Assembly (NCBI RefSeq): GCF_030686865.1
Contig: NZ_JAQYUS010000007.1
Coordinates: 62,001 to 126,000 of the forward strand
DNA: 64,000 nt
Direction of reading: 5' to 3'
Source of the DNA: Kaistella sp. SH40-3
GTDB taxonomy: Bacteria > Bacteroidota > Bacteroidia > Flavobacteriales > Weeksellaceae
Both the position numbers and the translations under genes were made by a program. Shown here piece after piece: positions 34,489 through 44,203 of the stretch; the first letter of the stretch is position 1; each line of letters begins with the position of its first letter. The notes under the pieces are model-generated. The model saw only the letters and a program-made list of their open reading frames with translations. It searched no databases and had not been told where the DNA came from.

Positions 34489-34692
34489 ATGGCACATCCA
34501 AAGAGAAGACAATCGTCAACAAGAAGAGATAAAAGAAGAACTCACTACAAAGCAGTAGTTCCTCAATTAGCAAAAGATGCAACATCAGGTGAAATGCACT
34601 TGTACCACAGAGCACACTGGCATGAAGGTAAATTATACTACAGAGGTAAAGTAGTGATCGAAAAAGAAGTAGAAACTGCAGAAGAGAACTAG
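34489..34692 (+). CDS. rpmF: 50S ribosomal protein L32
   Basis: 67 residues starting [22 protein letters not shown], the L32 signature. It has no CxxC zinc pairs; CPxCG is replaced by sequence such as [18 protein letters not shown], as in other Bacteroidota. Large-subunit protein co-transcribed with DUF177. Confidence 0.97.
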   Translation: MAHPKRRQSSTRRDKRRTHYKAVVPQLAKDATSGEMHLYHRAHWHEGKLYYRGKVVIEKEVETAEEN

Positions 34693-34727
34693 GCTTAAAA
34701 CCTAAGAAAAACTTCAATTTTATACAT

Positions 34728-34764
34728 AAACCACTCAATTTTTTCAATTTTGGGTGGTTTTTTA
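34728..34764 (+). terminator. terminator of rpmF
   Basis: Arms AAACCACTCAA and TTGGGTGGTTT (with one G-U pair) followed by T run. Confidence 0.8.
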
Positions 34765-34775
34765 TTGTTTTTTAG

Positions 34776-34783
34776 TATCTTTG
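34776..34783 (+). promoter_or_regulatory. -7 box for accB
   Basis: TATCTTTG, exact -7 match directly after the rpmF terminator; 25 bases before the accB ATG. Confidence 0.6.
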
Positions 34784-34807
34784 GCATAATAAACAAATAC
34801 CAATTAT

Positions 34808-35287
34808 ATGGACATTAAAGACATCCAGAATCTTATTAAATTTGTATCGAAAGCAGAAGTATCAGAAGTAAAATACAAAACAAAAGATTTCGAAATCACC
34901 ATCAAAACTCCGCTCGCAGCAAGCGAAACGAATTATATGGCGTCACCAGCAGTTTATCATACTGCGCCACAACAACAAGTTGCTGCTGCTCCAGTTGCTG
35001 CACCTGTTTCAAATTCACCAGAGTCATCTGCATCCGATGACAGTAAATACATTACCATCAAATCACCGATGATTGGTACGTTCTACAGAAAACCTGCACC
35101 AGACAAAGACCTATTTGTAAATGTAGGAGACGAAGTTACCGAAGGAAAAGTAGTTTGTGTAATTGAAGCAATGAAATTATTCAACCAAATCGAATCTGAA
35201 GTTTCAGGAAAAATCGTGAAGGTTTTAGTAGATGATGCAACTCCTGTTGAATACGATCAACCATTATTTTTAGTAGACCCTTCTTAA
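34808..35287 (+). CDS. accB: biotin carboxyl carrier protein of acetyl-CoA carboxylase
   Basis: 159 residues. N-terminal helix-turn region (MDIKDIQNLIKFVSKAEVSEVKYKTKDFEI), Ala/Pro-rich linker (about 45-78), then the biotinyl domain; the biotin acceptor is Lys 123 in EAMKLFN. Carries the carboxyl group between AccC and AccA/AccD. It is followed by accC after 93 bases that hold a 28-base palindrome. Confidence 0.97.
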   Translation: MDIKDIQNLIKFVSKAEVSEVKYKTKDFEITIKTPLAASETNYMASPAVYHTAPQQQVAAAPVAAPVSNSPESSASDDSKYITIKSPMIGTFYRKPAPDKDLFVNVGDEVTEGKVVCVIEAMKLFNQIESEVSGKIVKVLVDDATPVEYDQPLFLVDPS

Positions 35288-35311
35288 GTAATTTTAAATG
35301 ATAAATGATAA

Positions 35312-35339
35312 ATTTTAAATGAGTGTACTCATTTAAAAT
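35312..35339 (+). repeat. perfect 13-base inverted repeat between accB and accC
   Basis: ATTTTAAATGAGT at 35312-35324 faces ACTCATTTAAAAT at 35327-35339 with only two bases between, an almost perfect palindrome in a very AT-rich gap. There is no T run after it, so an operator-like or mRNA-processing site is as likely as a terminator. Confidence 0.65.
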
Positions 35340-35380
35340 AATTTAAAATTCAAGATTCAAAATTTAAAATTCTTAAATAG

Positions 35381-36733
35381 ATGTTCAAAAAAATATTAAT
35401 CGCCAACCGCGGCGAAATTGCAATGCGAATTCTTCGTACCTGCAAAGAAATGGGAATCAAAACCGTTGCCGTGTATTCTACTGCCGACAAAGACAGTCTC
35501 CATGTGAGATTTGCTGACGAAGCAGTTTGTATTGGACCGCCGATGAGTAAAGATTCTTATCTGAAAATCCCGAATATTATTTCTGCAGCGGAAATTACCA
35601 ATGCTGATGCGATTCATCCAGGGTATGGATTTTTATCAGAAAATGCTAACTTTTCCAGGATTTGTCAGAAAAACGGAATCAAATTTATTGGTGCCACGCC
35701 TGAACAGATCGATAGAATGGGAGACAAGGCCAACGCAAAAGCAACCATGAAAGAAGCGGGAGTTCCTTGTGTTCCCGGTTCTGATGGATTGATCGATTCT
35801 TACGAACACGCCATAGAAATTGCTAAAGAAGTCGGTTATCCGGTGATGATTAAAGCAACCGCCGGTGGTGGTGGAAAAGGAATGCGCGCTGTTTGGAAAG
35901 AAGCAGATATGAAAGAACATTGGGAATCTGCGGTTCAGGAAGCAGTTGCTGCTTTTGGAAACGGTGGAATGTACATGGAGAAATTGATTGAAGAACCACG
36001 TCATATCGAGATTCAAATTGCTGGTGATCAATACGGAAAAGCCTGTCACTTATCAGAAAGAGACTGTTCTGTTCAAAGAAGAAACCAGAAATTGACTGAA
36101 GAAACACCTTCACCATTTATGACTGACGAACTCCGCCAACAAATGGGTGATGCCGCTGTAAAAGCTGCGGAATATATCGGTTATGAAGGAGTGGGGACCA
36201 TCGAGTTTTTGGTTGACAAACACAGGAATTTTTATTTCATGGAGATGAATACCAGAATTCAGGTTGAGCATCCTATTACAGAACAAGTTGTAGATTACGA
36301 TTTGATTCGGGAACAAATTCTTTTGGCTTCAGGAACGGCGATTTCAGGACAGAATTATTTGCCGAAACTTCATTCAATAGAATGTAGAATTAATGCAGAA
36401 GATCCTTTTAATGATTTCCGACCTTCACCAGGAAAAATAACTGAATTAAATATTCCGGGAGGACATGGTATTCGTGTAGATACTCATGTTTATTCAGGTT
36501 ATACGATTCCTTCGAACTACGACTCCATGATTGCTAAATTAATTACGACTGCACAAACGCGGGAAGAAGCAATTGCGAAAATGAAACGTGCACTAGAAGA
36601 ATTTTATATTGAAGGCGTAAAAACAACCATTCCTTTCCATAGACAATTGATGGAAAATGAAGATTATATTGCTGGAAATTATACCACGAAATTTATGGAG
36701 GATTTTGTGATGGATAAAATGTATGATGTCTAA
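35381..36733 (+). CDS. accC: acetyl-CoA carboxylase, biotin carboxylase subunit
   Basis: ATP-dependent carboxylation of biotin on AccB. 450 residues. [18 protein letters not shown] at the N-terminus, ATP-grasp loop [59 protein letters not shown], and [16 protein letters not shown]. Complete. Forms with accB a two-gene unit; accA is 10 kb away at 46193 and accD is not in the window. Confidence 0.98.
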   Translation: MFKKILIANRGEIAMRILRTCKEMGIKTVAVYSTADKDSLHVRFADEAVCIGPPMSKDSYLKIPNIISAAEITNADAIHPGYGFLSENANFSRICQKNGIKFIGATPEQIDRMGDKANAKATMKEAGVPCVPGSDGLIDSYEHAIEIAKEVGYPVMIKATAGGGGKGMRAVWKEADMKEHWESAVQEAVAAFGNGGMYMEKLIEEPRHIEIQIAGDQYGKACHLSERDCSVQRRNQKLTEETPSPFMTDELRQQMGDAAVKAAEYIGYEGVGTIEFLVDKHRNFYFMEMNTRIQVEHPITEQVVDYDLIREQILLASGTAISGQNYLPKLHSIECRINAEDPFNDFRPSPGKITELNIPGGHGIRVDTHVYSGYTIPSNYDSMIAKLITTAQTREEAIAKMKRALEEFYIEGVKTTIPFHRQLMENEDYIAGNYTTKFMEDFVMDKMYDV

Positions 36734-36754
36734 AGACTTGTATTTCGAAATAAT

Positions 36755-36783
36755 AAAATTGCCTCATTTTGAGGCAATTTTTG
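36755..36783 (+). terminator. terminator of accC
   Basis: Arms AAAATTGCCTC and GAGGCAATTTT with a five-base loop, then T. Confidence 0.8.
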
Positions 36784-36809
36784 TTTCAAAGAATTTCAAT
36801 AATAATCAT

Positions 36810-36817
36810 TAAATTTG
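36810..36817 (+). promoter_or_regulatory. -7 box for rocD
   Basis: TAAATTTG, exact -7 match, 14 bases before the ATG at 36832. Confidence 0.6.
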
Positions 36818-36831
36818 TACAAAGTAAATAT

Positions 36832-38085
36832 ATGTCAGAAACAGTATCATTAAAGAACGCCCAATATTATATTGATTTAGAAAATGCGTATGGCGCGCAC
36901 AATTATCATCCACTTCCGGTAGTTTTAGACAAAGGGGAAGGAGTATATGTATGGGATGTTGAAGGGAAAAAATATTACGATTTTCTTTCTGCGTATTCCG
37001 CAGTAAACCAAGGACATTCTCATCCGAAAATTGTTGATGCATTGGTAAGTCAGGCGAAAAAATTGGCCTTAACTTCTAGAGCATTTTACAATTCAAAATT
37101 AGGAGAGTATGAAAAAAAGATAACCTCTCTTTTTGGTTTTGATAAAGTTTTGCCGATGAATTCTGGCGCTGAAGCAGTGGAGACTGCAGTGAAATTAGCC
37201 AGAAAATGGAGTTATGAAGTGAAAGGCATTTCTGAAAATTCAGCAAAAATAATCGTTTGCGAAAATAACTTCCACGGAAGAACTACAACAATCGTTTCTT
37301 TTTCTAATGATGAGGACGCCAGCAAAAACTATGGTCCATTTACACCAGGTTTTGTTAAAATTCCTTATAATGATATCAATGCTTTAGAAGAAGTTTTGAA
37401 AAATGATGCTTCCAATATCGCTGCATTTTTAGTAGAACCAATTCAAGGGGAAGCTGGAGTTTATGTTCCGGATGAAGGCTATTTAAAAGCAACCTCAGAC
37501 CTTTGCAAAAAATACAATGTTCTTTTCATTGCCGATGAAGTACAAACCGGAATTGCAAGAACAGGAAAATTAATCGCTTGTCATCATGAAAATGTACAAC
37601 CTGATATTTTGGTTTTAGGGAAGGCGATTTCTGGTGGGATGTATCCTGTTTCAGCAGTATTGGCAAACGACAATATCATGCATGTAATTCAGCCAGGACA
37701 GCATGGCTCAACTTTTGGTGGTAACCCAATTGCTTGTGCTGTTGCCATGGCAGCGTTGGACGTTGTAGAAGATGAACATCTTTCTGAAAGAGCAGAAGAA
37801 TTAGGAAAACTATTCCGTTTGGAAATCGAAAAACTAATTGCTAAAACAGATTTGATCACCAAAGTACGTGGTAAAGGTTTATTAAATGCAATTCTAATTA
37901 ATGATACTCCGGAAAGTTCAACTGCTTGGAATCTTTGTTTAAATTTAAAAGAAAACGGTTTGCTTGCAAAACCGACTCATGGAAATATCATCAGATTGGC
38001 ACCACCTTTGGTAATTACCGAGGAACAACTTTTAGAATGTGTGTCGATCATCGAAAAAACCGTTTTGGAGTATAAGAAAAATTAG
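36832..38085 (+). CDS. rocD: ornithine--oxo-acid transaminase
   Basis: Converts ornithine and 2-oxoglutarate to glutamate semialdehyde and glutamate. 417 residues from ATG 36832; an upstream in-frame ATG at 36769 lies inside the terminator of accC and before the promoter. Class III aminotransferase: [68 protein letters not shown], Lys 264 (Schiff base) in [29 protein letters not shown]. The stop is followed by one codon and then the TTG start of a glycosyltransferase in the same frame. Confidence 0.95.
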   Translation: MSETVSLKNAQYYIDLENAYGAHNYHPLPVVLDKGEGVYVWDVEGKKYYDFLSAYSAVNQGHSHPKIVDALVSQAKKLALTSRAFYNSKLGEYEKKITSLFGFDKVLPMNSGAEAVETAVKLARKWSYEVKGISENSAKIIVCENNFHGRTTTIVSFSNDEDASKNYGPFTPGFVKIPYNDINALEEVLKNDASNIAAFLVEPIQGEAGVYVPDEGYLKATSDLCKKYNVLFIADEVQTGIARTGKLIACHHENVQPDILVLGKAISGGMYPVSAVLANDNIMHVIQPGQHGSTFGGNPIACAVAMAALDVVEDEHLSERAEELGKLFRLEIEKLIAKTDLITKVRGKGLLNAILINDTPESSTAWNLCLNLKENGLLAKPTHGNIIRLAPPLVITEEQLLECVSIIEKTVLEYKKN

Positions 38086-38088
38086 AAA

Positions 38089-38865
38089 TTGGAACTGAAA
38101 GAAAAAATCAGCGGTCTGATCATCACCTTTAATGAAGAAAAAAACATTCAGGATATTCTTGATGATTTTTCTATTTGTGACGAAATTATCGTGGTTGATT
38201 CTTTCAGTTCTGATCAAACGGTCACTATCGCCAAACAAAATCCAAAGGTTAAAATCATCCAACACGCTTTCGAAGATTTCACCAAACAAAGAAATATCGC
38301 TTTAGATGCTGCGACAAATGACTGGGTGCTTTTCTTAGATGGTGATGAGAGAATTACTCCAGAACTTCAGCAGGAAATAATTGCAGAGTTGAATAAATCT
38401 GAAAAAGAAGATGCCTATTATTTTTATCGAAAATTCTATTTCGCTGGGAAGCAAGTAAATTTTTCAGGAACACAAACCGATAAGAATTTTCGGCTTTTTC
38501 GTAAAAGTAAATGCAGATATATCGCAGAAAAGAAAGTACATGAAACTTTAGCAGTAAATGGATCGATTGGAGTTTTTAATAATAAACTCCAGCATTTTTC
38601 CGTTTCAGATTATGATAGTTATAGAAAGAAAATGATTCATTACGGTGAATTAAAGGGACAAGAACTTTTTGCCAAAGGCAAACATTTTAGTGTGGTAACT
38701 CAATACCTTAAATCTGCTTTTAAATTTTTTAAAACTTATATTTTACGTTTCGGATTTTTAGATGGGAAAGAAGGTTATCAATTGTCGGTATTACAAACTC
38801 TGAGTGTTTATGAAACCTATGAATCGTTGAAAAGAGAACAAACAAAAAGTAAGTTTAGACAATGA
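38089..38865 (+). CDS. GT2 glycosyltransferase, WaaE/KdtX type
   Basis: 258 residues, starting at TTG 38089 because the first Met in frame comes after the catalytic region (near residue 183). GT-A fold, GT2: GLIITFNEEKNIQDILDDF, IIVVDSFSSDQT, QRNIALDAATNDWVLFLDGDERITP with the DxD-like DGDE motif, and a conserved KVHETLAV. This matches lipopolysaccharide-core beta-glucosyltransferases of the WaaE/KdtX group. No signal or membrane segment; cytoplasmic face of the membrane. It opens a run of six glycan genes and is separated from rocD by a TAG and one codon in the same frame. Confidence 0.9.
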   Translation: MELKEKISGLIITFNEEKNIQDILDDFSICDEIIVVDSFSSDQTVTIAKQNPKVKIIQHAFEDFTKQRNIALDAATNDWVLFLDGDERITPELQQEIIAELNKSEKEDAYYFYRKFYFAGKQVNFSGTQTDKNFRLFRKSKCRYIAEKKVHETLAVNGSIGVFNNKLQHFSVSDYDSYRKKMIHYGELKGQELFAKGKHFSVVTQYLKSAFKFFKTYILRFGFLDGKEGYQLSVLQTLSVYETYESLKREQTKSKFRQ

Positions 38866-39821
38866 AAATCTGCGTAATCAGTTTTGATTTCTGGAATTAC
38901 GATGCTCATATCGTAGAAGAGCTTCGCAGAAAAGGTGTGGATGCACATCACATCAATATTGGTGCGTATCAACATGAAAATTTATCGGCAAGGGTTAAAA
39001 ACACCATCTCTAAAGTTTTGATGAAACGCAACATTAAAAATGAATTGCGGCAGGAAATGATTTTGAAGGAACTTAAAAGATTAGGCCCTCAAGACCAAAT
39101 TCTCGTCATTAATCCAGAGTTGATAGACCGGGAATTCCATTTTAAAATAAAGAAATTCACCCAGAAATATATCGCTTATTTGTATGATAGTTTAGCGCGT
39201 TGTCCTGCGAATCATTTGTTTGATATGTTCGATGAGATCTTTAGTTTTGACAAGGCAGATGCCAAAGAAAATAATTTTAAATTAATAACCAATTATAATT
39301 ATCTTCCAGAAGTAAATAATTGTAAACCGGTGAAGTATGATTTAATTTATTTGGGTTCATATGATAAACGAATTACATTTCTATCTAAAATAATTACAAA
39401 ACTTGATTCTTTAAAACTGACCTATAATTTTGTAGTTGTTGGAAAAAACACCTGGACTAAAAACATTAATGTTCAAAATAATAAACAAATCAACTTTACA
39501 AGAAAGCGAATTCAACATCAGGATATTCAAGGTTATTACTGTCAAGGAAAAGTTTTACTGGATTTAATGCGGGAAAATCAAACAGGATTAAGTTTTAGGT
39601 TTTTCGAAGCGATGGCATTGAAAAAGAAAATCATTACCAACAATCCTACTATAAAGGATTATGATTTTTACAGACCAGAAAATATTTTAGTATTGAACGA
39701 CGATTTTTCGAATGTAGATCGATCTTTTTTCGACGGTAATTATCAAGAATTGCCGCAAGAATTGTATCGAAAATATACGATTGAGAATTGGGTTGAAACG
39801 GTCTTTAGTTTAAATTTATGA
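38862..39821 (+). CDS. glycosyltransferase, CgeB/RfaS-like
   Basis: 319 residues, ATGA overlap with the preceding gene. N-terminal half is a weak Rossmann region (MKICVISFDFWNYDAHIVEELRRKG, LVINPELID), then YIAYLYDSLARCP and DEIFSFDKADAKE; the C-terminal half has the donor-binding features of GT-B enzymes: DLIYLGSYDKR, VVVGKNTW, and GKVLLDLMRENQTGLSFRFFEAMALKKKIITNN with the EAMA motif. This resembles CgeB-type or LPS-core RfaS-type transferases. Donor and acceptor cannot be told from sequence. Confidence 0.78.
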   Translation: MKICVISFDFWNYDAHIVEELRRKGVDAHHINIGAYQHENLSARVKNTISKVLMKRNIKNELRQEMILKELKRLGPQDQILVINPELIDREFHFKIKKFTQKYIAYLYDSLARCPANHLFDMFDEIFSFDKADAKENNFKLITNYNYLPEVNNCKPVKYDLIYLGSYDKRITFLSKIITKLDSLKLTYNFVVVGKNTWTKNINVQNNKQINFTRKRIQHQDIQGYYCQGKVLLDLMRENQTGLSFRFFEAMALKKKIITNNPTIKDYDFYRPENILVLNDDFSNVDRSFFDGNYQELPQELYRKYTIENWVETVFSLNL

Positions 39822-40756
39822 AAACGTCCGTTGCGCTTTGTACTTATAATGGAGAGAAATTCTTAAAGAAACAGATTGATTCTATTCTAAATCAAACCAT
39901 TCCGGTTGATGAAATTGTGATTTGCGATGACGTTTCTACCGACTCAACCGTTTTTATTTTAAATTCCTACAAAGAGAAATTTCCAACTATTTTTAAAATC
40001 CATATTAATGAAAAAAACCTTCGAAGTGTAAAAAATTTCGAAAAGGCAATTTCGTTATGCGAAAATGAAATTATTTTTTTATGTGATCAAGATGATTTTT
40101 GGAAACCAGAAAAGGTGAGTTTGTTTTTAGAGAAATTTAGAGAAAATAGTGAGATAGATGTATTCGCCTCCAACGCAAATATTATTGACGATAATGATAA
40201 AGTCATTGATAAAAATACGATTTGGGATGTAGTGAGTTTTTTGGATAAAAAAAACATTCGATATGATTTTTTTACGATTTTTTCAGTCGTTGGTAATTTA
40301 GCCACTGGCGCAAATATGGCTTTTAGAAAATCTTTTATTTCAAACGCTTTGCCTTTTCCAGAAAAATATTTTCATCATGATGAGTGGATTTCATTGTTTG
40401 CAAGTTCAAACAAGCGTTTTGGTTTTTTACAAGAAAAACCTTCTTTTTATAGAATTCACGAGACTCAACAGGTTGGTGGAGTTTTTTTTGATCGTAACAA
40501 AAATACCGAAATGAGTTTATTGAACAGGTTTAATGTTTATAATGAATGCACTAATTTTGGGGAAATTAAAAGAAAAATAAGATCGGTAAAACAGAATAGA
40601 AAAAAGTTCATCTTAGCAAATAAGTTTAATACAAATCAGGTTTTTAGTGAGGCTTTGCGAATTATTAACAATTTTGAAATAAATTTAAAGAAAGATTTAA
40701 AAAGTAAAAGTTATTTAAAATTCTTATTTTTTAAACTGTTTTATTTTCAGAAATAA
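39818..40756 (+). CDS. GT2 glycosyltransferase, rhamnosyltransferase-like
   Basis: 312 residues with a 4-base overlap with the previous gene. GT-A fold: SVALCTYNGEKFLKKQIDSILNQTIPVDEIVICDDVSTDST at the N-terminus, LCDQDDFWKPEK with the metal-binding DxD-like DQDD, GANMAFRKSFI and HHDEWISLFA in the acceptor half. The DQDDFW block is usual in rhamnosyl- and similar O-antigen transferases, so an O-antigen or capsule role is inferred. C-terminus is lysine-rich. Confidence 0.87.
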   Translation: MKTSVALCTYNGEKFLKKQIDSILNQTIPVDEIVICDDVSTDSTVFILNSYKEKFPTIFKIHINEKNLRSVKNFEKAISLCENEIIFLCDQDDFWKPEKVSLFLEKFRENSEIDVFASNANIIDDNDKVIDKNTIWDVVSFLDKKNIRYDFFTIFSVVGNLATGANMAFRKSFISNALPFPEKYFHHDEWISLFASSNKRFGFLQEKPSFYRIHETQQVGGVFFDRNKNTEMSLLNRFNVYNECTNFGEIKRKIRSVKQNRKKFILANKFNTNQVFSEALRIINNFEINLKKDLKSKSYLKFLFFKLFYFQK

Positions 40757-40760
40757 TTTT

Positions 40761-42059
40761 ATGGTAGATAAAAAAAATAATTTTGGAGTAAATATTTCGG
40801 GCTACATCAATAAGCAGTTTGGATTGGGAGAAGGTGTTCGTTCCAATATTAGAGCCATAAAAACCACTTCTATTCCATTTGTAATTAATGATTTTAATAT
40901 TGTTATTTCAAAACATATTCAGGATGAACTGCAAAATGCCATCGAAACTTCATGTGAGAATCCATACAATATAAATTTAGTTCAGATCAATATAGATCGG
41001 CTGCATTCCGTTTTGCAGGAAACCGATAAGTCTTATTTTCAAGACAAATACAATATTGCTTTTTGGGCTTGGGAACTAGAAAATTTCCCCGAAGAATCAA
41101 AAGTGTTTTTTTCGTTATTTGATGAAATATGGGTTCCAAGTAATTTTTGTACAGAAGCAATTTCCAAAGTTTCTCCAGTTCCTGTCATTAAAATAATGCA
41201 CTCGATCGAACTTGAAAAAACGACCATGACAAGACGTGATTTTGATCTACCAGAGTATTCGTTTATTTTCATGACCATGTTTGATTACTATAGTTCGATG
41301 ACCAGAAAAAATCCTTTGGCTACCATCGATGCTTACGAGAAATCTTTTGGTAAGAATAACAGTGATGTTTTATTGGTTATAAAAACCTCGTTGAGTAATG
41401 AGTTTCCAGAAGAAAAGAAATTACTCATGAATAGAATTGCTGATAATAAAAGCATTTTTGTTTTTGAGGAAATTATGGAGCGAGATAAACTGTACAGTTT
41501 AATGAATTGTTGTGACAGTTTTGTTTCTCTTCACCGCTCGGAAGGTTTTGGTCTAACGATGGCAGAAGCGATGTATTTGGGCAAACCGGTGATTGCAACG
41601 GGTTATTCCGCCAATATCGAATTTATGACTGTTAACAACAGTTATTTGGTGAAATACAATTTAGTGAAAACCGGAAATGAATATTCTTTTAGCACAGACA
41701 AAGATTTCTGGGCAGATGCTGATATTAACCACGCTGCCGATCTCATGAAATATGCAGTTGAACATCCCGATGAAGTAAAAAAAATCGCATTGCAAGGTCA
41801 AGCAGACGTTTTGAAAAATTTGAGTCCAACTAAAATAGGCGAGAAGATTGAGGCACGGTTAAAGTATATCAATGATGTCATTATTCCTAAAAAAAGCAGT
41901 GGGAATTCTGCAGATTTGCAATACTATAAATTTGAAAATGAACTTTTGCAAAAGAAAATTGATAAAATGAAAACGTTATTTGGAGTTCAAATCAAATTGA
42001 AGTTTAGGGATTTTCAGAATAAAATCAGTGGTAAAAGTAGAAAGTACTTTTGGGAATAA
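40761..42059 (+). CDS. GT4-type glycosyltransferase
   Basis: 432 residues, GT-B fold. N-terminal FGVNISGYINKQFGLGEGVRSNIRAIK is the G-N-x-x-G-Y..GLGE..R motif of a GT4 subgroup found in polysaccharide clusters. C-terminal donor site: FVSLHRSEGFGLTMAEAMYLGKPVIATGYSANIEFM with the E-x7-E motif. C-terminal coiled region of about 45 residues (ELLQKKIDKMK..). Starts 4 bases after the previous gene. Confidence 0.88.
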   Translation: MVDKKNNFGVNISGYINKQFGLGEGVRSNIRAIKTTSIPFVINDFNIVISKHIQDELQNAIETSCENPYNINLVQINIDRLHSVLQETDKSYFQDKYNIAFWAWELENFPEESKVFFSLFDEIWVPSNFCTEAISKVSPVPVIKIMHSIELEKTTMTRRDFDLPEYSFIFMTMFDYYSSMTRKNPLATIDAYEKSFGKNNSDVLLVIKTSLSNEFPEEKKLLMNRIADNKSIFVFEEIMERDKLYSLMNCCDSFVSLHRSEGFGLTMAEAMYLGKPVIATGYSANIEFMTVNNSYLVKYNLVKTGNEYSFSTDKDFWADADINHAADLMKYAVEHPDEVKKIALQGQADVLKNLSPTKIGEKIEARLKYINDVIIPKKSSGNSADLQYYKFENELLQKKIDKMKTLFGVQIKLKFRDFQNKISGKSRKYFWE

Positions 42060-42145
42060 GTGATTTATAAATAAAATTGACAACGGTTAAAAATTCTTCT
42101 CACCATTTAAAACGTAAAGTTTATAATTATTTTAAGCAGATTTAA

Positions 42146-43294
42146 ATGAATAAAAAAATGCTCTTCTTCTTTCCCGAAAATCCCTTTTCGAAAAAAGGAG
42201 GTAACATTATACGCGCTTACTCCAATTTGAGAATATTTAAAAAACTCAATATTGATGTTGATTTGGTTGGTTGTGAAGGTTTTTACAAAGATTCTGGGGA
42301 AGGTTTTGGATTGGATTATAATTATATTAAAAACTTTCATCTGGTCGGAAGAAAACCCACCAAAAACTTGTTGAGTCTTATTTATTGGAAATATAAAATA
42401 ATCAAACTCTTTAGTAAAGAAAATAAAAGTAATTTCTTTTTAACGGCTAATTTTAAAGATTGTTTTAACAAAATTCTCGCCGAAAACTCTTACGATTATA
42501 TCGTTATTAGTTATGAATTTTGGACTGATCTTATTAGAAATGTTAATTTAAAAGGGGCGACAAAAATTGTAGATACCCACGATTGGATTACTTTAAATGA
42601 ATATTACAAAAATCCTAAATTAGATATTGGTAAGAAATTTAATGAAGAGATTCAGAATTTAAATTTCTACGATAAAGTGGTTACGATTTCCCGAGATGAA
42701 TTTCAAGTTTTCTCTAATTTTTTGGGAGATAAAGTGGTTAATATTCCACAAGGTTTCCCCAGTCATTACGAAGGAAATCCCAAGACCTTTTCTGAGAAGA
42801 AATTTGATTTAATTTTCGTTGGTTCAAATAATCCTTTTAATGTACAGGCAGTGAAATGGTTTTTCGAAATGGTTTATCCACTTTTACCGAAAAATTTGAA
42901 TCTTTGTTTTATCGGAAAAATTTGTGAATATTTTAAAGAGGAGCCCAATGTTCATTTAATCCCTTTTGCAGAAAATCTTGATGATTACTATTACGATTCG
43001 AAAATTGCAATTTGTCCGATGTTGGAAGGAACTGGAATTAAAATTAAGGTTGTAGAAGCACTTTCTTATGGATTGCCTGTAGTCGGAACCGTGAAAGCGG
43101 TAGATGGCTTTAATTCTAAAATCCAAAATGGATGTATGATCAGTAATGATGCTAGCGAATTTGCAGAAAATATCGTAAAATTACTTTCTACAGAAAGTCT
43201 CTATCAATCAATAGTACAGGAAGGAATTACATTTTTCGATAATCACTTTACCGAAAAAGAAGTAGAAAATGACTGGAAGAATATCTTGAATTAA
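42146..43294 (+). CDS. GT4 family glycosyltransferase
   Basis: 382 residues. N-terminal acceptor domain begins KKMLFFFPENPFSKKGGNIIRAYSNL; KIVDTHDWITLNEY and VVTISRDEFQVF mark the interdomain region; the donor domain has FVGSNNPFNVQAVKWFFE and CPMLEGTGIKIKVVEALSYGLPVVGT, the GSGIK.K..EA motif of GT4 enzymes. An 86-base gap without a clear hairpin separates it from the previous gene. Confidence 0.9.
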   Translation: MNKKMLFFFPENPFSKKGGNIIRAYSNLRIFKKLNIDVDLVGCEGFYKDSGEGFGLDYNYIKNFHLVGRKPTKNLLSLIYWKYKIIKLFSKENKSNFFLTANFKDCFNKILAENSYDYIVISYEFWTDLIRNVNLKGATKIVDTHDWITLNEYYKNPKLDIGKKFNEEIQNLNFYDKVVTISRDEFQVFSNFLGDKVVNIPQGFPSHYEGNPKTFSEKKFDLIFVGSNNPFNVQAVKWFFEMVYPLLPKNLNLCFIGKICEYFKEEPNVHLIPFAENLDDYYYDSKIAICPMLEGTGIKIKVVEALSYGLPVVGTVKAVDGFNSKIQNGCMISNDASEFAENIVKLLSTESLYQSIVQEGITFFDNHFTEKEVENDWKNILN

Positions 43295-44139
43295 TGGAAA
43301 AACTAATCTTATTTATAAAAACGTATCGACCAGATTTTGAAAATGTTGATGCTCTTTTAAAGTCTATTGAGAAATTTAATAGAGATTCGATTCCAGTTTG
43401 GATTTCTGTTAATGATGAGGATTTTGATTTTTTCAATGAGAAATATAAAAATTCTTTTAATGTTATTAAAGATTCATCTATTTTTTTTAGTGAAAATTCA
43501 GATCCTTGGCGTTATCAACAAATTGTTAAAGCCAATGTTTATCGCTTGAATATTTGTAGGAATTACTTATGTTTAGACTCCGATTCCGATTTTATTCGTG
43601 ATTTCTTTTACAGTGATTTTCTATTCGATGATGAAACTCCTTACACGATCATGCATGAATCAAAAGCATTTTTAGAAGACATGGAGAATATTGGGAAAGA
43701 TTCAGAAAATATCTTTTTTAAAGAAGCATTGCGAGCAACAAGGCCATTATTTGGTATTCAGGGAAAAGAATGGGATTATGGTCCGTCGCCCTATTTATGG
43801 AGTTGCAAAGTTTGGGAAAGTTTCAATACAAAATTTTTAAAAGAAAGAAACCAAAGTTTTGAAGATTTTTTTAATGAAATCGATCAGATAACTTCACCTT
43901 CTGAGTGCGTAATTTACGGCGAGTATTTGCTGAAAAGTAAAATTATTAATATTTATCCTATCGAAGGTCTTTTCAAAGTTTACCATTACCAGGAGCAGTA
44001 CCACTTGGAGCAAGAATACTATGATATTAATAAGTTAAAGAAAATATATCTCGGTGTCATCTTTCAAAGCAATTGGCAGTCTGTAACGACTAACTCTACT
44101 TCTATTCTCTCCAAACTTTTAAAATCATTCAATCGATAA
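43294..44139 (+). CDS. putative glycosyltransferase, DUF6492-like
   Basis: 281 residues whose start overlaps the last base of the preceding gene. Begins LILFIKTYRPDFENVDALLKSIEKFN, with WISVNDEDFDFF, DPWRYQQIVKANVYRL and YLCLDSDSDFIRDF: a W-x-x-QQ..K motif followed by a DSDSD metal-type motif, as I recall for DUF6492 glycosyltransferase-like proteins. The last gene of the glycan block; a strong hairpin follows. Activity is inferred from the DxD motif and context. Confidence 0.72.
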   Translation: MEKLILFIKTYRPDFENVDALLKSIEKFNRDSIPVWISVNDEDFDFFNEKYKNSFNVIKDSSIFFSENSDPWRYQQIVKANVYRLNICRNYLCLDSDSDFIRDFFYSDFLFDDETPYTIMHESKAFLEDMENIGKDSENIFFKEALRATRPLFGIQGKEWDYGPSPYLWSCKVWESFNTKFLKERNQSFEDFFNEIDQITSPSECVIYGEYLLKSKIINIYPIEGLFKVYHYQEQYHLEQEYYDINKLKKIYLGVIFQSNWQSVTTNSTSILSKLLKSFNR

Positions 44140-44156
44140 GACTGGTAAGATTGTAA

Positions 44157-44192
44157 AATAGCAAAAGAAAATTTGACTTTTCTTTTGCTATT
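44157..44192. terminator. hairpin between convergent genes at end of glycan block
   Basis: Perfect 15-base arms AATAGCAAAAGAAAA and TTTTCTTTTGCTATT with a six-base loop. It may terminate both the glycan operon and the cupin gene. Confidence 0.65.
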
Positions 44193-44203
44193 TATTCCTT
44201 TGA

